64,000 nucleotides of DNA from CAISOG01 sp044375625 (GTDB lineage Bacteria; Pseudomonadota; Alphaproteobacteria; CAISOG01), in the NCBI GenBank assembly GCA_044375625.1, contig JBILMH010000001.1, positions 11,292 through 75,291 of the forward strand, given 5' to 3'. Position numbers and translations under genes: made by a program. This document shows positions 34,374 to 41,712 of the stretch, in pieces; within the stretch, counting starts at the first letter, position 1, and each line of letters opens with the position of its first letter. The notes under the pieces are model-generated. The model saw nothing but the letters and a program-made list of their open reading frames with translations. It had not been told where the DNA came from and made no database searches.

Positions 34374-34926
34374 TTCGGCTATGCCACCCAATATCCCGAT
34401 AAATCTTATCATCGATGATGCCGATTGGGAGCAGATGTTGCCCGACGCGTTGGCTGTTGCAGGGCAGGCGTGGCAGCAGGTGGCGGCGCTTCACCCAGAG
34501 CTGACCAAGCATCGGATCGACATCGTGTTGGCGGATGATGACTTGCTGCACCAACTCAACCGCGACCATCGGGGGCGGGATAAGCCCACCAACGTGCTAT
34601 CCTTTTCCTACGGCGATGACGATGCGCCCCCCGTGCCTGTCGAACAGCTGGCCGAACAGATGGCCGAGCAACCAACGGGGGAGCTGTATTTGGCTGCGGG
34701 CGTGGTGGCGGCTGAGGCGGCGGCGGCGGGGCTGTCGATCGCGCATCATTTTGCCCATTTGATTGTTCACGGTTTGTTACATTTGTTGGGTTACGATCAT
34801 GAGCTGGATGAGGAAGCGGAGGAAATGGAAGCCTTGGAAACAAAAATTCTGGCGCAAATGGGCATTGCCAACCCCTATGACGCTTGCGACACCAACCATA
34901 AGACACCAGGCAGGATCCCATCATGA
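34357..34926 (+). CDS. ybeY: YbeY endoribonuclease / rRNA maturation factor
   Basis: A zinc-dependent single-strand RNase needed for 16S rRNA 3' processing and ribosome quality control. The metal motif HGLLHLLGYDH has H138, H142 and H148 (numbered from 34357). The RDHRGRDKPTNVLSFSY segment is also typical. ATG at 34357 overlaps phoH by 17 bp; ATG at 34381, 7 bp after the phoH stop, is equally possible. An acidic insert (GDDDAPPVPVEQLAEQMAEQ) separates the two conserved blocks. The C terminus overlaps corC by 4 bp. Confidence 0.95.
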   Translation: MTQNPDSAMPPNIPINLIIDDADWEQMLPDALAVAGQAWQQVAALHPELTKHRIDIVLADDDLLHQLNRDHRGRDKPTNVLSFSYGDDDAPPVPVEQLAEQMAEQPTGELYLAAGVVAAEAAAAGLSIAHHFAHLIVHGLLHLLGYDHELDEEAEEMEALETKILAQMGIANPYDACDTNHKTPGRIPS

Positions 34927-35798
34927 CCACCATTTGGCGCAGCATTGTTCATAAGCTTAAGCCTGAATCGGGTGAGCCAGGCTTACGCGCCGCCCTGGAG
35001 GGGTTGATTGAGGATCATAGCGATAACACCCGCCCCCTGGGGGAGGAGGAGAGGGAGCTGATCGCCAACACCATTAAGCTGCGCAACCTGACCGTGCGCG
35101 ATGTGATGGTGCCCCGCCCCGACATTCTGGCCATTGATGAGGATGTGACGATTAAGGATTATTTGGCGTTGCAGGGGGATGATGGATTCTCACGCCTGCC
35201 GGTGTACCGCGAAACCCTGGATAACGTTATCGGCATGGTGCATATCAAAGACCTGTTGCCGCACTGGGGCGAAACCGCGACCCCGATTAAAGACCTGATC
35301 CGTGAGGTTTTGTATGTGCCGCCATCGATGCAGGCCTATGATTTGCTGTTCCAGATGAAGCTGACCCGCACCCATTTGGCGGTGGTGGTCGATGAATTTG
35401 GTGGCACCGACGGCCTGGTCACCATCTCTGACCTGATTGAGGAAATTGTTGGCGAAATTGAAGATGAACATGACGCGGCGGATCAGGGCAACATCTCCAG
35501 CCGCAACGATGGCAGCTTTTTTGTGCGCGCCCGCACCCCGTTGGAGGAGTTGGATCAATCGCTGAATTTAAATTTGGCCGAAGAGGTTGAGGAGGATATC
35601 GACACCGTTGGCGGCCTGGTCAGCACCCTGGCGGGTGAAATTCCCAAACGGGGGCAGGTGGTCGAACTGCCCGAAAAAAATCTAAGCTTTGAGGTGTTGG
35701 ATGGCGACGGCCGCCGCCTGAAATGGCTGCGGGTTTGGGTAAACGCTGGCTCTGGCGCCGATGTTGGGGGTGGGGCAGGGGGTGGTACGGCTTCTTAA
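34923..35798 (+). CDS. corC: CorC/HlyC-type CBS-domain protein
   Basis: A 291-residue protein with a tandem CBS pair (about residues 65-185: VRDVMVPRPDILAIDED and LAVVVDEFGGTDGLVTISDLIEEI). The C-terminal CorC_HlyC domain follows (ISSRNDGSFFVRARTPLEELDQ, ending RRLKWLRVWV). Proteins of this type are linked to Mg/Co efflux and bind adenosyl nucleotides. No membrane domain is present, as normal for this short form. The ATG overlaps the ybeY stop. The lnt gene that usually follows is replaced by a repeat-filled spacer. The Gly-rich C-terminal tail (GSGADVGGGAGGGTAS) is unusual. Confidence 0.93.
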   Translation: MTTIWRSIVHKLKPESGEPGLRAALEGLIEDHSDNTRPLGEEERELIANTIKLRNLTVRDVMVPRPDILAIDEDVTIKDYLALQGDDGFSRLPVYRETLDNVIGMVHIKDLLPHWGETATPIKDLIREVLYVPPSMQAYDLLFQMKLTRTHLAVVVDEFGGTDGLVTISDLIEEIVGEIEDEHDAADQGNISSRNDGSFFVRARTPLEELDQSLNLNLAEEVEEDIDTVGGLVSTLAGEIPKRGQVVELPEKNLSFEVLDGDGRRLKWLRVWVNAGSGADVGGGAGGGTAS

Positions 35799-35849
35799 AG
35801 CTTTTTTCAGGTCGGTTGCCCGCTTTTGTTCCCCTCCCTTGTTTTTTTT

Positions 35850-35940
35850 GTTCCCCCTCCCCCAACCTCCTCCCGCCAGGGGAGGGGGAATATCTGAACA
35901 CACTCTCTCCGCATGGGGAGGGGGAATACACTCCACCCTT
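35850..35940. repeat. C/G-rich palindromic repeat related to 27780-27830
   Basis: CCCCCTCCCCCAACC, TCCTCCCGCCAGG and GGAGGGGGAAT form a hairpin-capable block. The same order of segments occurs at 27776-27815 (CCCCCTCCCCCAACC..CTCCCGCAAGTGGAGGGGGAA). A second GGGGAGGGGGAATAC follows at 35916-35930. The match marks another member of the spacer-specific repeat set. Confidence 0.6.
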
Positions 35941-36057
35941 GCACTGGGGGATTGTTGTCGCGCCGCTCTAATGCTATGAAAATGATACGAAAAACACTCC
36001 ACCCTTGCGGGGGAGTCGCGGGGCGCAAGCCCAGCGGTGGGGGGTAAGTAGGGCTTC

Positions 36058-36171
36058 GTCATCTCCGTGTTTTTTGAAAAGGGGGGCGGAGATCCAGAGC
36101 CCTGTTGTCGCTTTTCCAAGCCCTAGCACCGCATGGATCCCCCGCCTTCGCGGAGGATGATAACTTGAGAA
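36058..36171. repeat. Dispersed repeat family B, copy 1
   Basis: About 110 bp beginning GTCATCTCCGTG and ending CGCGGAGGATGAT. It aligns almost base for base with 36361-36466, with a few substitutions and one-base indels (for example CTGTTGTCGC against CTGTTGCCGC). The ends GTCATC and GATGA(C) are inverted repeats, the pattern of a miniature inverted-repeat element. Confidence 0.8.
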
Positions 36172-36220
36172 GGCCTTTTCAGTTTTGTCATCCTAGCCCC
36201 GCCTTTTCCGCCGCGCCGCT

Positions 36221-36332
36221 GTCATCCTACTCCTTGTGAGTAGGATCTCCTTACCGTCCGTGCCGCTTGTACAGCGGTTAGGATTTGAGATTCTACCCAT
36301 AAAGGGTAGAATGACATTGTGATGTGGATGCA
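36221..36332. repeat. Dispersed repeat family A, copy 2
   Basis: Matches 27501-27672 without the internal duplication: GTCATCCTAC..TAGGATCTCCTTA, AGCGGTTAGGATTTGAGA, TTCTACCCATAAAGGGTAGAA and TGACATTGTGA. It lies between the two B copies. Confidence 0.8.
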
Positions 36333-36360
36333 TCGCACTCATCCACTCCGCCTCTCCGCC

Positions 36361-36466
36361 GTCATCTCCGTGTTTTTTTGAAAAGGGGGGCGGAGATCCA
36401 GAGCCCTGTTGCCGCCTTTCCGCGCCCTAGCATCGCATGGATCCCCCGCTTTCGCAGAGGATGACA
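36361..36466. repeat. Dispersed repeat family B, copy 2
   Basis: Second copy of the element at 36058, in the same orientation, opening GTCATCTCCGTG and ending GCAGAGGATGAC. Its GTCATC and GATGAC termini are exact inverted repeats. It ends 11 bp before the hflC stop codon. Confidence 0.8.
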
Positions 36467-36476
36467 GTCTATCCCC

Positions 36477-37343
36477 CTATTTCTTGCCGCCACCTTGATC
36501 CATGAACTTAAAGAATCGGCTGTTGGGGGACAGGATAAGGCTGGTATCGCTGTTGGCCAGGCTGTTGCGATAAGCCTCCAACGAACGGTAATAGCTGTAA
36601 AATTCGGGATCGATGTTCAGGGCGTCGGCATAGTTTTTAATCGCCTCCGCATCACCCTCCCCCCGCAATTTTTGCGCATCGCGGGTGGCCTCAGCCAATA
36701 GGATGGTGCGCTCACGGTCAGCGTTGGCGCGAATTTCTGCCCCCATTTGCGCGCCCTTAGCCCGAAATTCTTTGGCTTCACGATCCCGCTCACTGATCAT
36801 GCGGTTGTAGATAGCCTGGCTGGTTTCCTGCGGCAGGTCGGCACGGCGAATCCGCACATCGACAATTTCTATGCCAAAGGGGCGACTGGCCTCACCCACC
36901 TCACCGCGAATATCGGCCATAATCCGCACCCGATCGTCTGACAGCACGCTGCCCAGGCTGACATTGCCCAACACCCGCCGCACGCTGGAATCAATAATGT
37001 TGCTAAGACGAATATCGGCGTTGTTCTCATTCCGCACGGTTTGGAAAAATTTCAACGGATCCTTGATGGCATAGCGGGCAAAGGTATCGACCTCAATCCT
37101 CTTTTGGTCCGCCAGGGTGATTTGCTTGCCAGACGGTTCCACATCCAACAACCGCTTGTCAAAGCGCATCACCTCCTCCCACGGCAATTTGGCCTTAAGC
37201 CCAGGGGTTTGGATAACCCGTTTGGCCTCACCAAATTGCAGGACAAGTGCCTGTTCTGTCTCCTGAATCGTGAACAGGCTGCTGCTGACCAGCATCAACA
37301 GGGCAAAGCCTGCAAACAGAGCGATCAATTGTTGCCTAGGCAT
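36477..37343 (-). CDS. hflC: HflC, FtsH-associated SPFH membrane protein
   Basis: HflC pairs with HflK around the FtsH protease in the inner membrane and modulates its activity. The 288 residues begin with a single membrane anchor (LIALFAGFALLMLVSSSLFTI). An SPFH/band-7 domain follows (TEQALVLQFGEAKRVIQTPGLKAKLPW) and then an Ala/Glu-rich coiled region (SERDREAKEFRAKGAQMGAEI). The ATG overlaps the hflK stop by one base, the standard operon arrangement. Length is normal. Confidence 0.95.
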   Translation of the reverse strand: MPRQQLIALFAGFALLMLVSSSLFTIQETEQALVLQFGEAKRVIQTPGLKAKLPWEEVMRFDKRLLDVEPSGKQITLADQKRIEVDTFARYAIKDPLKFFQTVRNENNADIRLSNIIDSSVRRVLGNVSLGSVLSDDRVRIMADIRGEVGEASRPFGIEIVDVRIRRADLPQETSQAIYNRMISERDREAKEFRAKGAQMGAEIRANADRERTILLAEATRDAQKLRGEGDAEAIKNYADALNIDPEFYSYYRSLEAYRNSLANSDTSLILSPNSRFFKFMDQGGGKK

Positions 37344-38548
37344 TAGCGGCCTCCATCAGTTTTTGGTGGGTTGCTGGCCGGTGCGCCGCCAGATCCGTTG
37401 CCCAGGCCGTTCAGCGGCAGATAAGGAACCACTCCGTGACTGGATGCCGATGGATCCACCACCACCTTGCGGGCGTTTTTCAACACCTGCTCCATGGTTT
37501 CCAGATACATCCGTTCCCGCGTCACCTCGCGCGAGGATTTGTAGGCGTTGTACACCGATAGATAGCGTTCGGCGTCCCCCTTAGCGGCGTTAATCACCTG
37601 TTCGCGATAGGCGGCAGCATCCTGACGGAATTTGGCCGCCTCCCCCCGTGCGCGGGGCAGAATATCGTTGCGATAACCCTCAGCCTCATTGGCCATCCGT
37701 TCCATATCGGCGCGGGCGCGTTGCACCTCATTAAAGGCATCAACAACTTGCGAGGGGGGATCCACCGCCTGCAACTGCACCTGGCTGATGGTAATGCCCG
37801 TTTGATACTCATCCAACAGCCGTTGCATCAGCGATTGCACATCGGTTTCGATGCGGTTGCGCCCCTCCGTAAAGGCCTTTTGGATGGCGGTCTGGCCGAT
37901 AATTTCCCGCATTGCGCTTTGCGCCACCATCTGAATAGTTTTTTCAGGATCCTGCAGGCGGAAAAGATATTTTTCTGGATCACCAATCCGCCACAGCACG
38001 GTGAAATCGATATCCACCAAATTTTCATCGCCCGTCAGCATGATATTGGTGCCGCGATCATCGCGATTGGTATCCTTGCCGCGCCGCGTTTCAGAGGTTT
38101 GGCGCGACCCAATTTCTAGGCGGTTTTCGCGGGTAACATAGGGCAACTTCACCGATTCGATGGGATAGGGCAGGTGAAAGCGCAAGCCTGGTTGGGTGGT
38201 GCGGACATAGGCGCCAAAGCGCAGCACGACGCCCTGCTGATCCGGCTGAACCCGATAAAGTCCTGTGGAGAGCCACAGCAGCAGGAACACAAGGCCAGCT
38301 AGCAACAGCCCCTGCCGGCCGCTGCCCGCGCTGCCACCACCACCGCCTGCACCACCAGCAAAAAATGGCCGTAACTTTTGCTGCAGCTGACGCAACAGAT
38401 CTTCCAGGTCGGGACCACCACTGCCACCACCGCCGCCAGGGCTGGGGCGACGGGGAGGCTCCTCAGGGCGACGACCACCGCCGCCCCCCGTACCCCAAGG
38501 GTTGCCACCATTGCCAGTCCCCCAGGGGTTGTTCATATGTTTCCACAT
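37343..38548 (-). CDS. hflK: HflK, FtsH-associated SPFH membrane protein
   Basis: Partner of HflC. From the ATG at 38548 (MWKHMNNPWG), with a GAAG box 8 bp upstream, the protein is 401 residues. A cytoplasmic Gly/Pro/Arg-rich segment (about 1-65) ends in the typical DLEDLLRQLQQKLRPFF. It is followed by a membrane helix (LLLAGLVFLLLWLSTGLYRV), the SPFH domain and a coiled stalk. The open frame extends to 38584, but that region is not HflK-like. Divergently transcribed from mrp, a usual neighbour. Confidence 0.95.
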   Translation of the reverse strand: MWKHMNNPWGTGNGGNPWGTGGGGGRRPEEPPRRPSPGGGGGSGGPDLEDLLRQLQQKLRPFFAGGAGGGGGSAGSGRQGLLLAGLVFLLLWLSTGLYRVQPDQQGVVLRFGAYVRTTQPGLRFHLPYPIESVKLPYVTRENRLEIGSRQTSETRRGKDTNRDDRGTNIMLTGDENLVDIDFTVLWRIGDPEKYLFRLQDPEKTIQMVAQSAMREIIGQTAIQKAFTEGRNRIETDVQSLMQRLLDEYQTGITISQVQLQAVDPPSQVVDAFNEVQRARADMERMANEAEGYRNDILPRARGEAAKFRQDAAAYREQVINAAKGDAERYLSVYNAYKSSREVTRERMYLETMEQVLKNARKVVVDPSASSHGVVPYLPLNGLGNGSGGAPASNPPKTDGGR

Positions 38549-38719
38549 TATCAAAGCTTCTTTGCGTGACTTGGTTGGTGACAATCTACCATTTCACCCA
38601 ATAGGGTGGACAGGCCAATTGCCGTTAAATTGCTTTGGCACTATAAAGGCAATACCGACGGCTGACAAGTTTTATGACAAGCCTACCTACTGGCTATATC
38701 GCGGATTGTTGGCCAAAAT

Positions 38720-38734
38720 ATCCCATGATGGGAT
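38720..38734. promoter_or_regulatory. Perfect 7-bp inverted repeat upstream of mrp
   Basis: ATCCCAT-G-ATGGGAT lies 39 bp before the mrp start in the 225-bp divergent hflK/mrp spacer. It could be an operator; no matching site was noticed elsewhere and no regulator can be named. Confidence 0.3.
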
Positions 38735-38773
38735 GCGCAAAAATAACAACTCTAATCTTGGCAATGCCCTTTA

Positions 38774-39928
38774 ATGGTTGATTTACTCCCCCCGCTTCAT
38801 GAGCAAGTTACGGCTATTTTGGTGGCCAGCGGCTTAGGGGATGCCGCATCGCCCGCCAACGTGCGGCTGGAACATCTGGCCGTTGGGGATGGCCAACTTC
38901 GTTTGCTGGTCAGTGTGCCGCCGCCAGAGGTTGCACGGCTGGGCAGTCGGTTGGAGGATTGGCGGCTGACGCTGCTGGCGGTTTTGGCGCAGCATTGGCC
39001 TGCCTATCAAACTCAACTGGCGCTGACCACTCATCAGGACAGGTATCAAGACACGCATCAGGAAGCTGCTGCCCCGACGCTTAAGCCAAAGCCCGCACCT
39101 ACCAAGGCTACGCCACCCCCGAACCGCACCAGCCTGCTGCCGCCCCAGATTGCGCGGGTTATCGCGGTGGCCAGCGGTAAGGGCGGGGTGGGGAAATCGA
39201 CCACCGCGCTGAACCTGGCGATTGCCTTTGGGCAATTGGGGTGGCGGGTAGGGCTGTTGGATGCGGATATCTATGGCCCCAGCCTGCCACGTTTAATCGG
39301 TCAGCCGCACACGCGCCTAGCCGCCCAACCTACTGAACCTGGCGCAGGTAAGCCCCCCCGTCCGCCGCTGCCCACCGTGCCCTTTGCGGGGTTGGCCTGT
39401 ATGTCCATGGGGTTTTTGGTGGCGGAGCAGGAGCCGATTATCTGGCGTGGCCCCATGGTGATGGGGGCGGTGCAACAGCTGTTCAGCGATGTGGATTGGC
39501 CAGAACTGGATCTGTTGGTGGTGGATATGCCCCCCGGCACGGGCGATGCCCACCTGACGTTGGTGCAGCGGGTGCCGCTGAACGGTGCCATCATTGTGTC
39601 CACGCCGCAGGATTTGGCGCTGATTGATGCGCGTAAGGGCTTGGCGATGTTTCAACGCACGCAGGTGCCGGTGTTGGGCATGGTGGAGAACATGAGCCTG
39701 TTTCACTGTTCCCATTGTGGTCAGCATACCCCGATTTTTGGCCATGGCGGGGCGCAGGCAACGGCACAGGCTTTGGGCATTCCCTTTTTGGGCGCCCTAC
39801 CGCTGGATCCCGCCATCATGCTGGCCAGTGAGGCGGGGCAGCCCATTACCCTGACTCAGCGCGATCATCCCGCCAGCCAAGCCTATCGCCAAATTGCCGA
39901 ACGCTGCCGCCAGCAGCTGGAATGTTGA
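38774..39928 (+). CDS. mrp: Mrp/ApbC-type Fe-S cluster carrier ATPase
   Basis: A MinD-like ATPase that binds and transfers a [4Fe-4S] cluster. It has an N-terminal DUF59-like region (1-75), a Pro/Ala/Thr/Lys-rich linker (about 90-125) and the ATPase domain. The domain carries the deviant Walker A ASGKGGVGKSTTALN, the LLDADIYGPSLPRL and VVDMPPGTGDAHLTLVQ motifs, and the cluster-ligating CSHC in FHCSHCGQHTPIFG. Length 384 is normal. The 225-bp spacer upstream separates it from the divergent hflK. Confidence 0.95.
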   Translation: MVDLLPPLHEQVTAILVASGLGDAASPANVRLEHLAVGDGQLRLLVSVPPPEVARLGSRLEDWRLTLLAVLAQHWPAYQTQLALTTHQDRYQDTHQEAAAPTLKPKPAPTKATPPPNRTSLLPPQIARVIAVASGKGGVGKSTTALNLAIAFGQLGWRVGLLDADIYGPSLPRLIGQPHTRLAAQPTEPGAGKPPRPPLPTVPFAGLACMSMGFLVAEQEPIIWRGPMVMGAVQQLFSDVDWPELDLLVVDMPPGTGDAHLTLVQRVPLNGAIIVSTPQDLALIDARKGLAMFQRTQVPVLGMVENMSLFHCSHCGQHTPIFGHGGAQATAQALGIPFLGALPLDPAIMLASEAGQPITLTQRDHPASQAYRQIAERCRQQLEC

Positions 39929-39994
39929 TAATAGTTATCAGTTGTGCAATAATAATCGATATGAAAACGGTGCATGGTGCTGAGGGGGGTAGCA

Positions 39995-40258
39995 ATGGCG
40001 GGAAGTTATGAGCTGGGCAGTCAGCTTAGCCTATTTGTTGATGATCTGGTGGCAGCGGGGCGCTACAATTCCAAAAGTGAGGTGGTTCGTCAGGGGTTGC
40101 GCCTGCTGCAGGAGCGGGAGCAGTTGCGGCAGATTAAACTGGATGAGGTGCGAAAAGCCTTTCAGGAAGGCATTAACAGTAGTCGGGGCAACACGGCTGA
40201 GGCGGTGTTTGATCGGTTAGAGGCCAAATATGCGGCGATGATCGCGGTCAGCGATTGA
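39995..40258 (+). CDS. ParD-type antitoxin (CC2985-like)
   Basis: An 87-residue ribbon-helix-helix antitoxin. The N-terminal LGSQLSLFVDDLVAAGRYNSKSEVVRQGLRLLQERE segment matches the ParD/CC2985 family, in which YxSxSEVVRxGLRLLE is diagnostic. The C-terminal half is a toxin-binding helix. The ATG at 39995 has a GGGGGG-type box just upstream; the open frame begins earlier at 39974, outside the domain. It is the second parDE-type module in the window and is not similar in sequence to the one at 32711. Confidence 0.92.
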   Translation: MAGSYELGSQLSLFVDDLVAAGRYNSKSEVVRQGLRLLQEREQLRQIKLDEVRKAFQEGINSSRGNTAEAVFDRLEAKYAAMIAVSD

Positions 40259-40563
40259 TGCTTCCCGTTGTTTTTTCACACAGGGCGGCTGATGATTTAG
40301 AGGCGATTGCCGATTTCATCGCACAGGATACCCCCGCCCGTGCCGTAGCGTTTTTGCAGAAGTTGCGTCAGCAATGTCTGAACATCGGGCGTTTTCCGAA
40401 CGCGCAGCCCCGTTTTCCTGAATTGGGGGATCGGGCGCGGGTCATGCCCTACAAAAACTATGTGGTGCTGTACCAGGTTTTGGACGATGCGGTTTCGATC
40501 GAACGGATTATCCATGGGGCAAGAGATATCCTAAGCCTGATTCATCATGACGGATCCACTTAG
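40258..40563 (+). CDS. ParE-family toxin
   Basis: A 101-residue ParE with the clear signature VFSHRAADDLEAIADFIAQD near the start, then YKNYVVLYQVLDDAVSIERIIHGARDI, the conserved IxRIxHGARD end. Its ATG shares one base with the antitoxin TGA; an in-frame TTG at 40255 is an unlikely alternative. ParE toxins poison DNA gyrase. Unlike the module at 32711, its base composition resembles the host. Confidence 0.93.
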   Translation: MLPVVFSHRAADDLEAIADFIAQDTPARAVAFLQKLRQQCLNIGRFPNAQPRFPELGDRARVMPYKNYVVLYQVLDDAVSIERIIHGARDILSLIHHDGST

Positions 40564-40604
40564 CCGTTCATCACGATAAAATCATGAAAAAATGGTGGGG
40601 GGGA

Positions 40605-41162
40605 TTAGGGGCTGGGTGCCACCTTGCCTGACCCCATATCCCCGCCAGACTCGCCAAATTGAAATTGATTTTTCGTGGGGTGGGCGGCGTAGTTGATCGG
40701 CTGGATAATCAAATTTTTGATTAGAACTTGCGCAACCAAAGGTTCCCCAAGGCTTTTGTTGGCCACCTCCTGAATTCTTTGTTTGATGGCGGGTTCAGAA
40801 AGTTGATTGAATCGTTCAGGCAGGGATGCCGCCTGGCGCAGGCCATCCAACACATCGTTGCGCAACCGTTCCTTATTGCTGGCAAATTTTTCGATGTCTT
40901 TTTCATCAGTTAGCTCTAACGTTGCCGACACAAACAGGAAATCTTTGACCTGTCCATCGCGCAAGACGGGCAGCTTAAAGGCATCCATTTTAAAAAAGGT
41001 GGGCAGCTTTACGGCGGCGACCTTTTCGGCGGGGGGCAGCTCTATCGGTTCAGGAGCTGGCTCAGGCGCAGAGGCTGGCGGTGTCATTTTTTGAAAAACG
41101 ACAAAGCCGCCTATGCCCAGCAGAACCAGGATAGCACCAGCAACAAAAGCCTTTTTTTTCAT
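40605..41162 (-). CDS. FliL-like membrane-anchored protein
   Basis: A 185-residue protein with one N-terminal membrane helix (AFVAGAILVLLGIGGFVVF), a Pro/Glu-rich linker and a C-terminal domain. The pattern MDAFKLPVLRDGQVKDFLFVSATLELTD, a helix in RLRNDVLDGLRQ, and VLIKNLIIQPI near the end fits the FliL fold. FliL supports stator function at the flagellar base. No other flagellar gene is in the window; FliL-like proteins outside flagellar clusters occur in alphaproteobacteria. It lies 39 bp downstream of nusB on the same strand, so may belong to that operon. Confidence 0.7.
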   Translation of the reverse strand: MKKKAFVAGAILVLLGIGGFVVFQKMTPPASAPEPAPEPIELPPAEKVAAVKLPTFFKMDAFKLPVLRDGQVKDFLFVSATLELTDEKDIEKFASNKERLRNDVLDGLRQAASLPERFNQLSEPAIKQRIQEVANKSLGEPLVAQVLIKNLIIQPINYAAHPTKNQFQFGESGGDMGSGKVAPSP

Positions 41163-41201
41163 CGCGGTGCCTGCATCGTTAGGTTAATTCCTAAGGCTGA
41201 A

Positions 41202-41681
41202 TTATTCTGGCAACACCCCGTTCGCAACCTGTTGTTTGTAGCAACGATCCAATACGGCGTTCACAAATTTTGGTTCATCCACTTCAAAGAATTGCTTAGT
41301 AAGGTTTACATATTCGTTAATGACCACCCGTGGCGGGGTGGTGGCCAGCGTCATTTCGCACAAAGCCGTTCGCAAAATGACCCGCAGCAGCAGGGGCAGG
41401 CGATCCCAAGTCCAATTCGCGCTTAGATGGGGAATCAGGGTTTGATCCCACGCATCGCTATGGCTGCTGCTATGCTGCACCAATTCCTCTAGCAGAGCAT
41501 TGTCCAGGGTTTGCCGCGATTCCCGCCGATAGGTCAGCGCGTCGGACTGCTGATGCCCGGTCAGCGCCATTTCGTACAAGGCTTGCACGGCGGCCACACG
41601 GGCAGCCCGCCGTAACCGCTGATTCGGCTTAGCGGTGTCGGTTAACGGTTGGCCAGAATCGGCGACGGGTTGATCGGTCAT
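41202..41681 (-). CDS. nusB: NusB transcription antitermination factor
   Basis: A 159-residue all-helical protein that with NusE binds boxA in rRNA operons. Family features are RAARVAAVQALYEMAL near the start, WDRLPLLLRVILRTALCEM and the ATTPPRVVINEYVNLTKQFF segment. Length is normal. In most alphaproteobacteria ribH sits between ribBA and nusB; here only 31 bp separate the two and ribH is missing. Confidence 0.95.
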   Translation of the reverse strand: MTDQPVADSGQPLTDTAKPNQRLRRAARVAAVQALYEMALTGHQQSDALTYRRESRQTLDNALLEELVQHSSSHSDAWDQTLIPHLSANWTWDRLPLLLRVILRTALCEMTLATTPPRVVINEYVNLTKQFFEVDEPKFVNAVLDRCYKQQVANGVLPE

Positions 41682-41712
41682 GGGGGTACTGTCCTTAATT
41701 CACGAACTAACG

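Larger units (their letters stand above)
35799..36476. other. 678-bp repeat-filled spacer between corC and hflC
   Basis: No gene is seen. The first 150 bp are low-complexity C/T and G-rich palindromic sequence of the kind found before ilvE. Next come two copies of repeat B (36058-36171 and 36361-36466) flanking one copy of repeat A (36221-36332). Short open frames here are GC-run artefacts. The convergent stops of corC (+) and hflC (-) are at its borders, so it must also contain transcription stops for both. Confidence 0.8.

Noticed and set aside
35682..36119. Open frames in the corC-hflC spacer
   Set aside because: They arise from C/G runs and from repeat copies, and frames on opposite strands are equally long, as expected of simple sequence.
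36058..36466. CRISPR array from recurring GTCATC blocks
   Set aside because: Only two B copies and one A copy, with unequal spacing and no short regular repeats or cas genes.
40605..41162. Evidence for a flagellar gene cluster
   Set aside because: Only a single FliL-like protein is present; no other flagellar gene occurs in the window.
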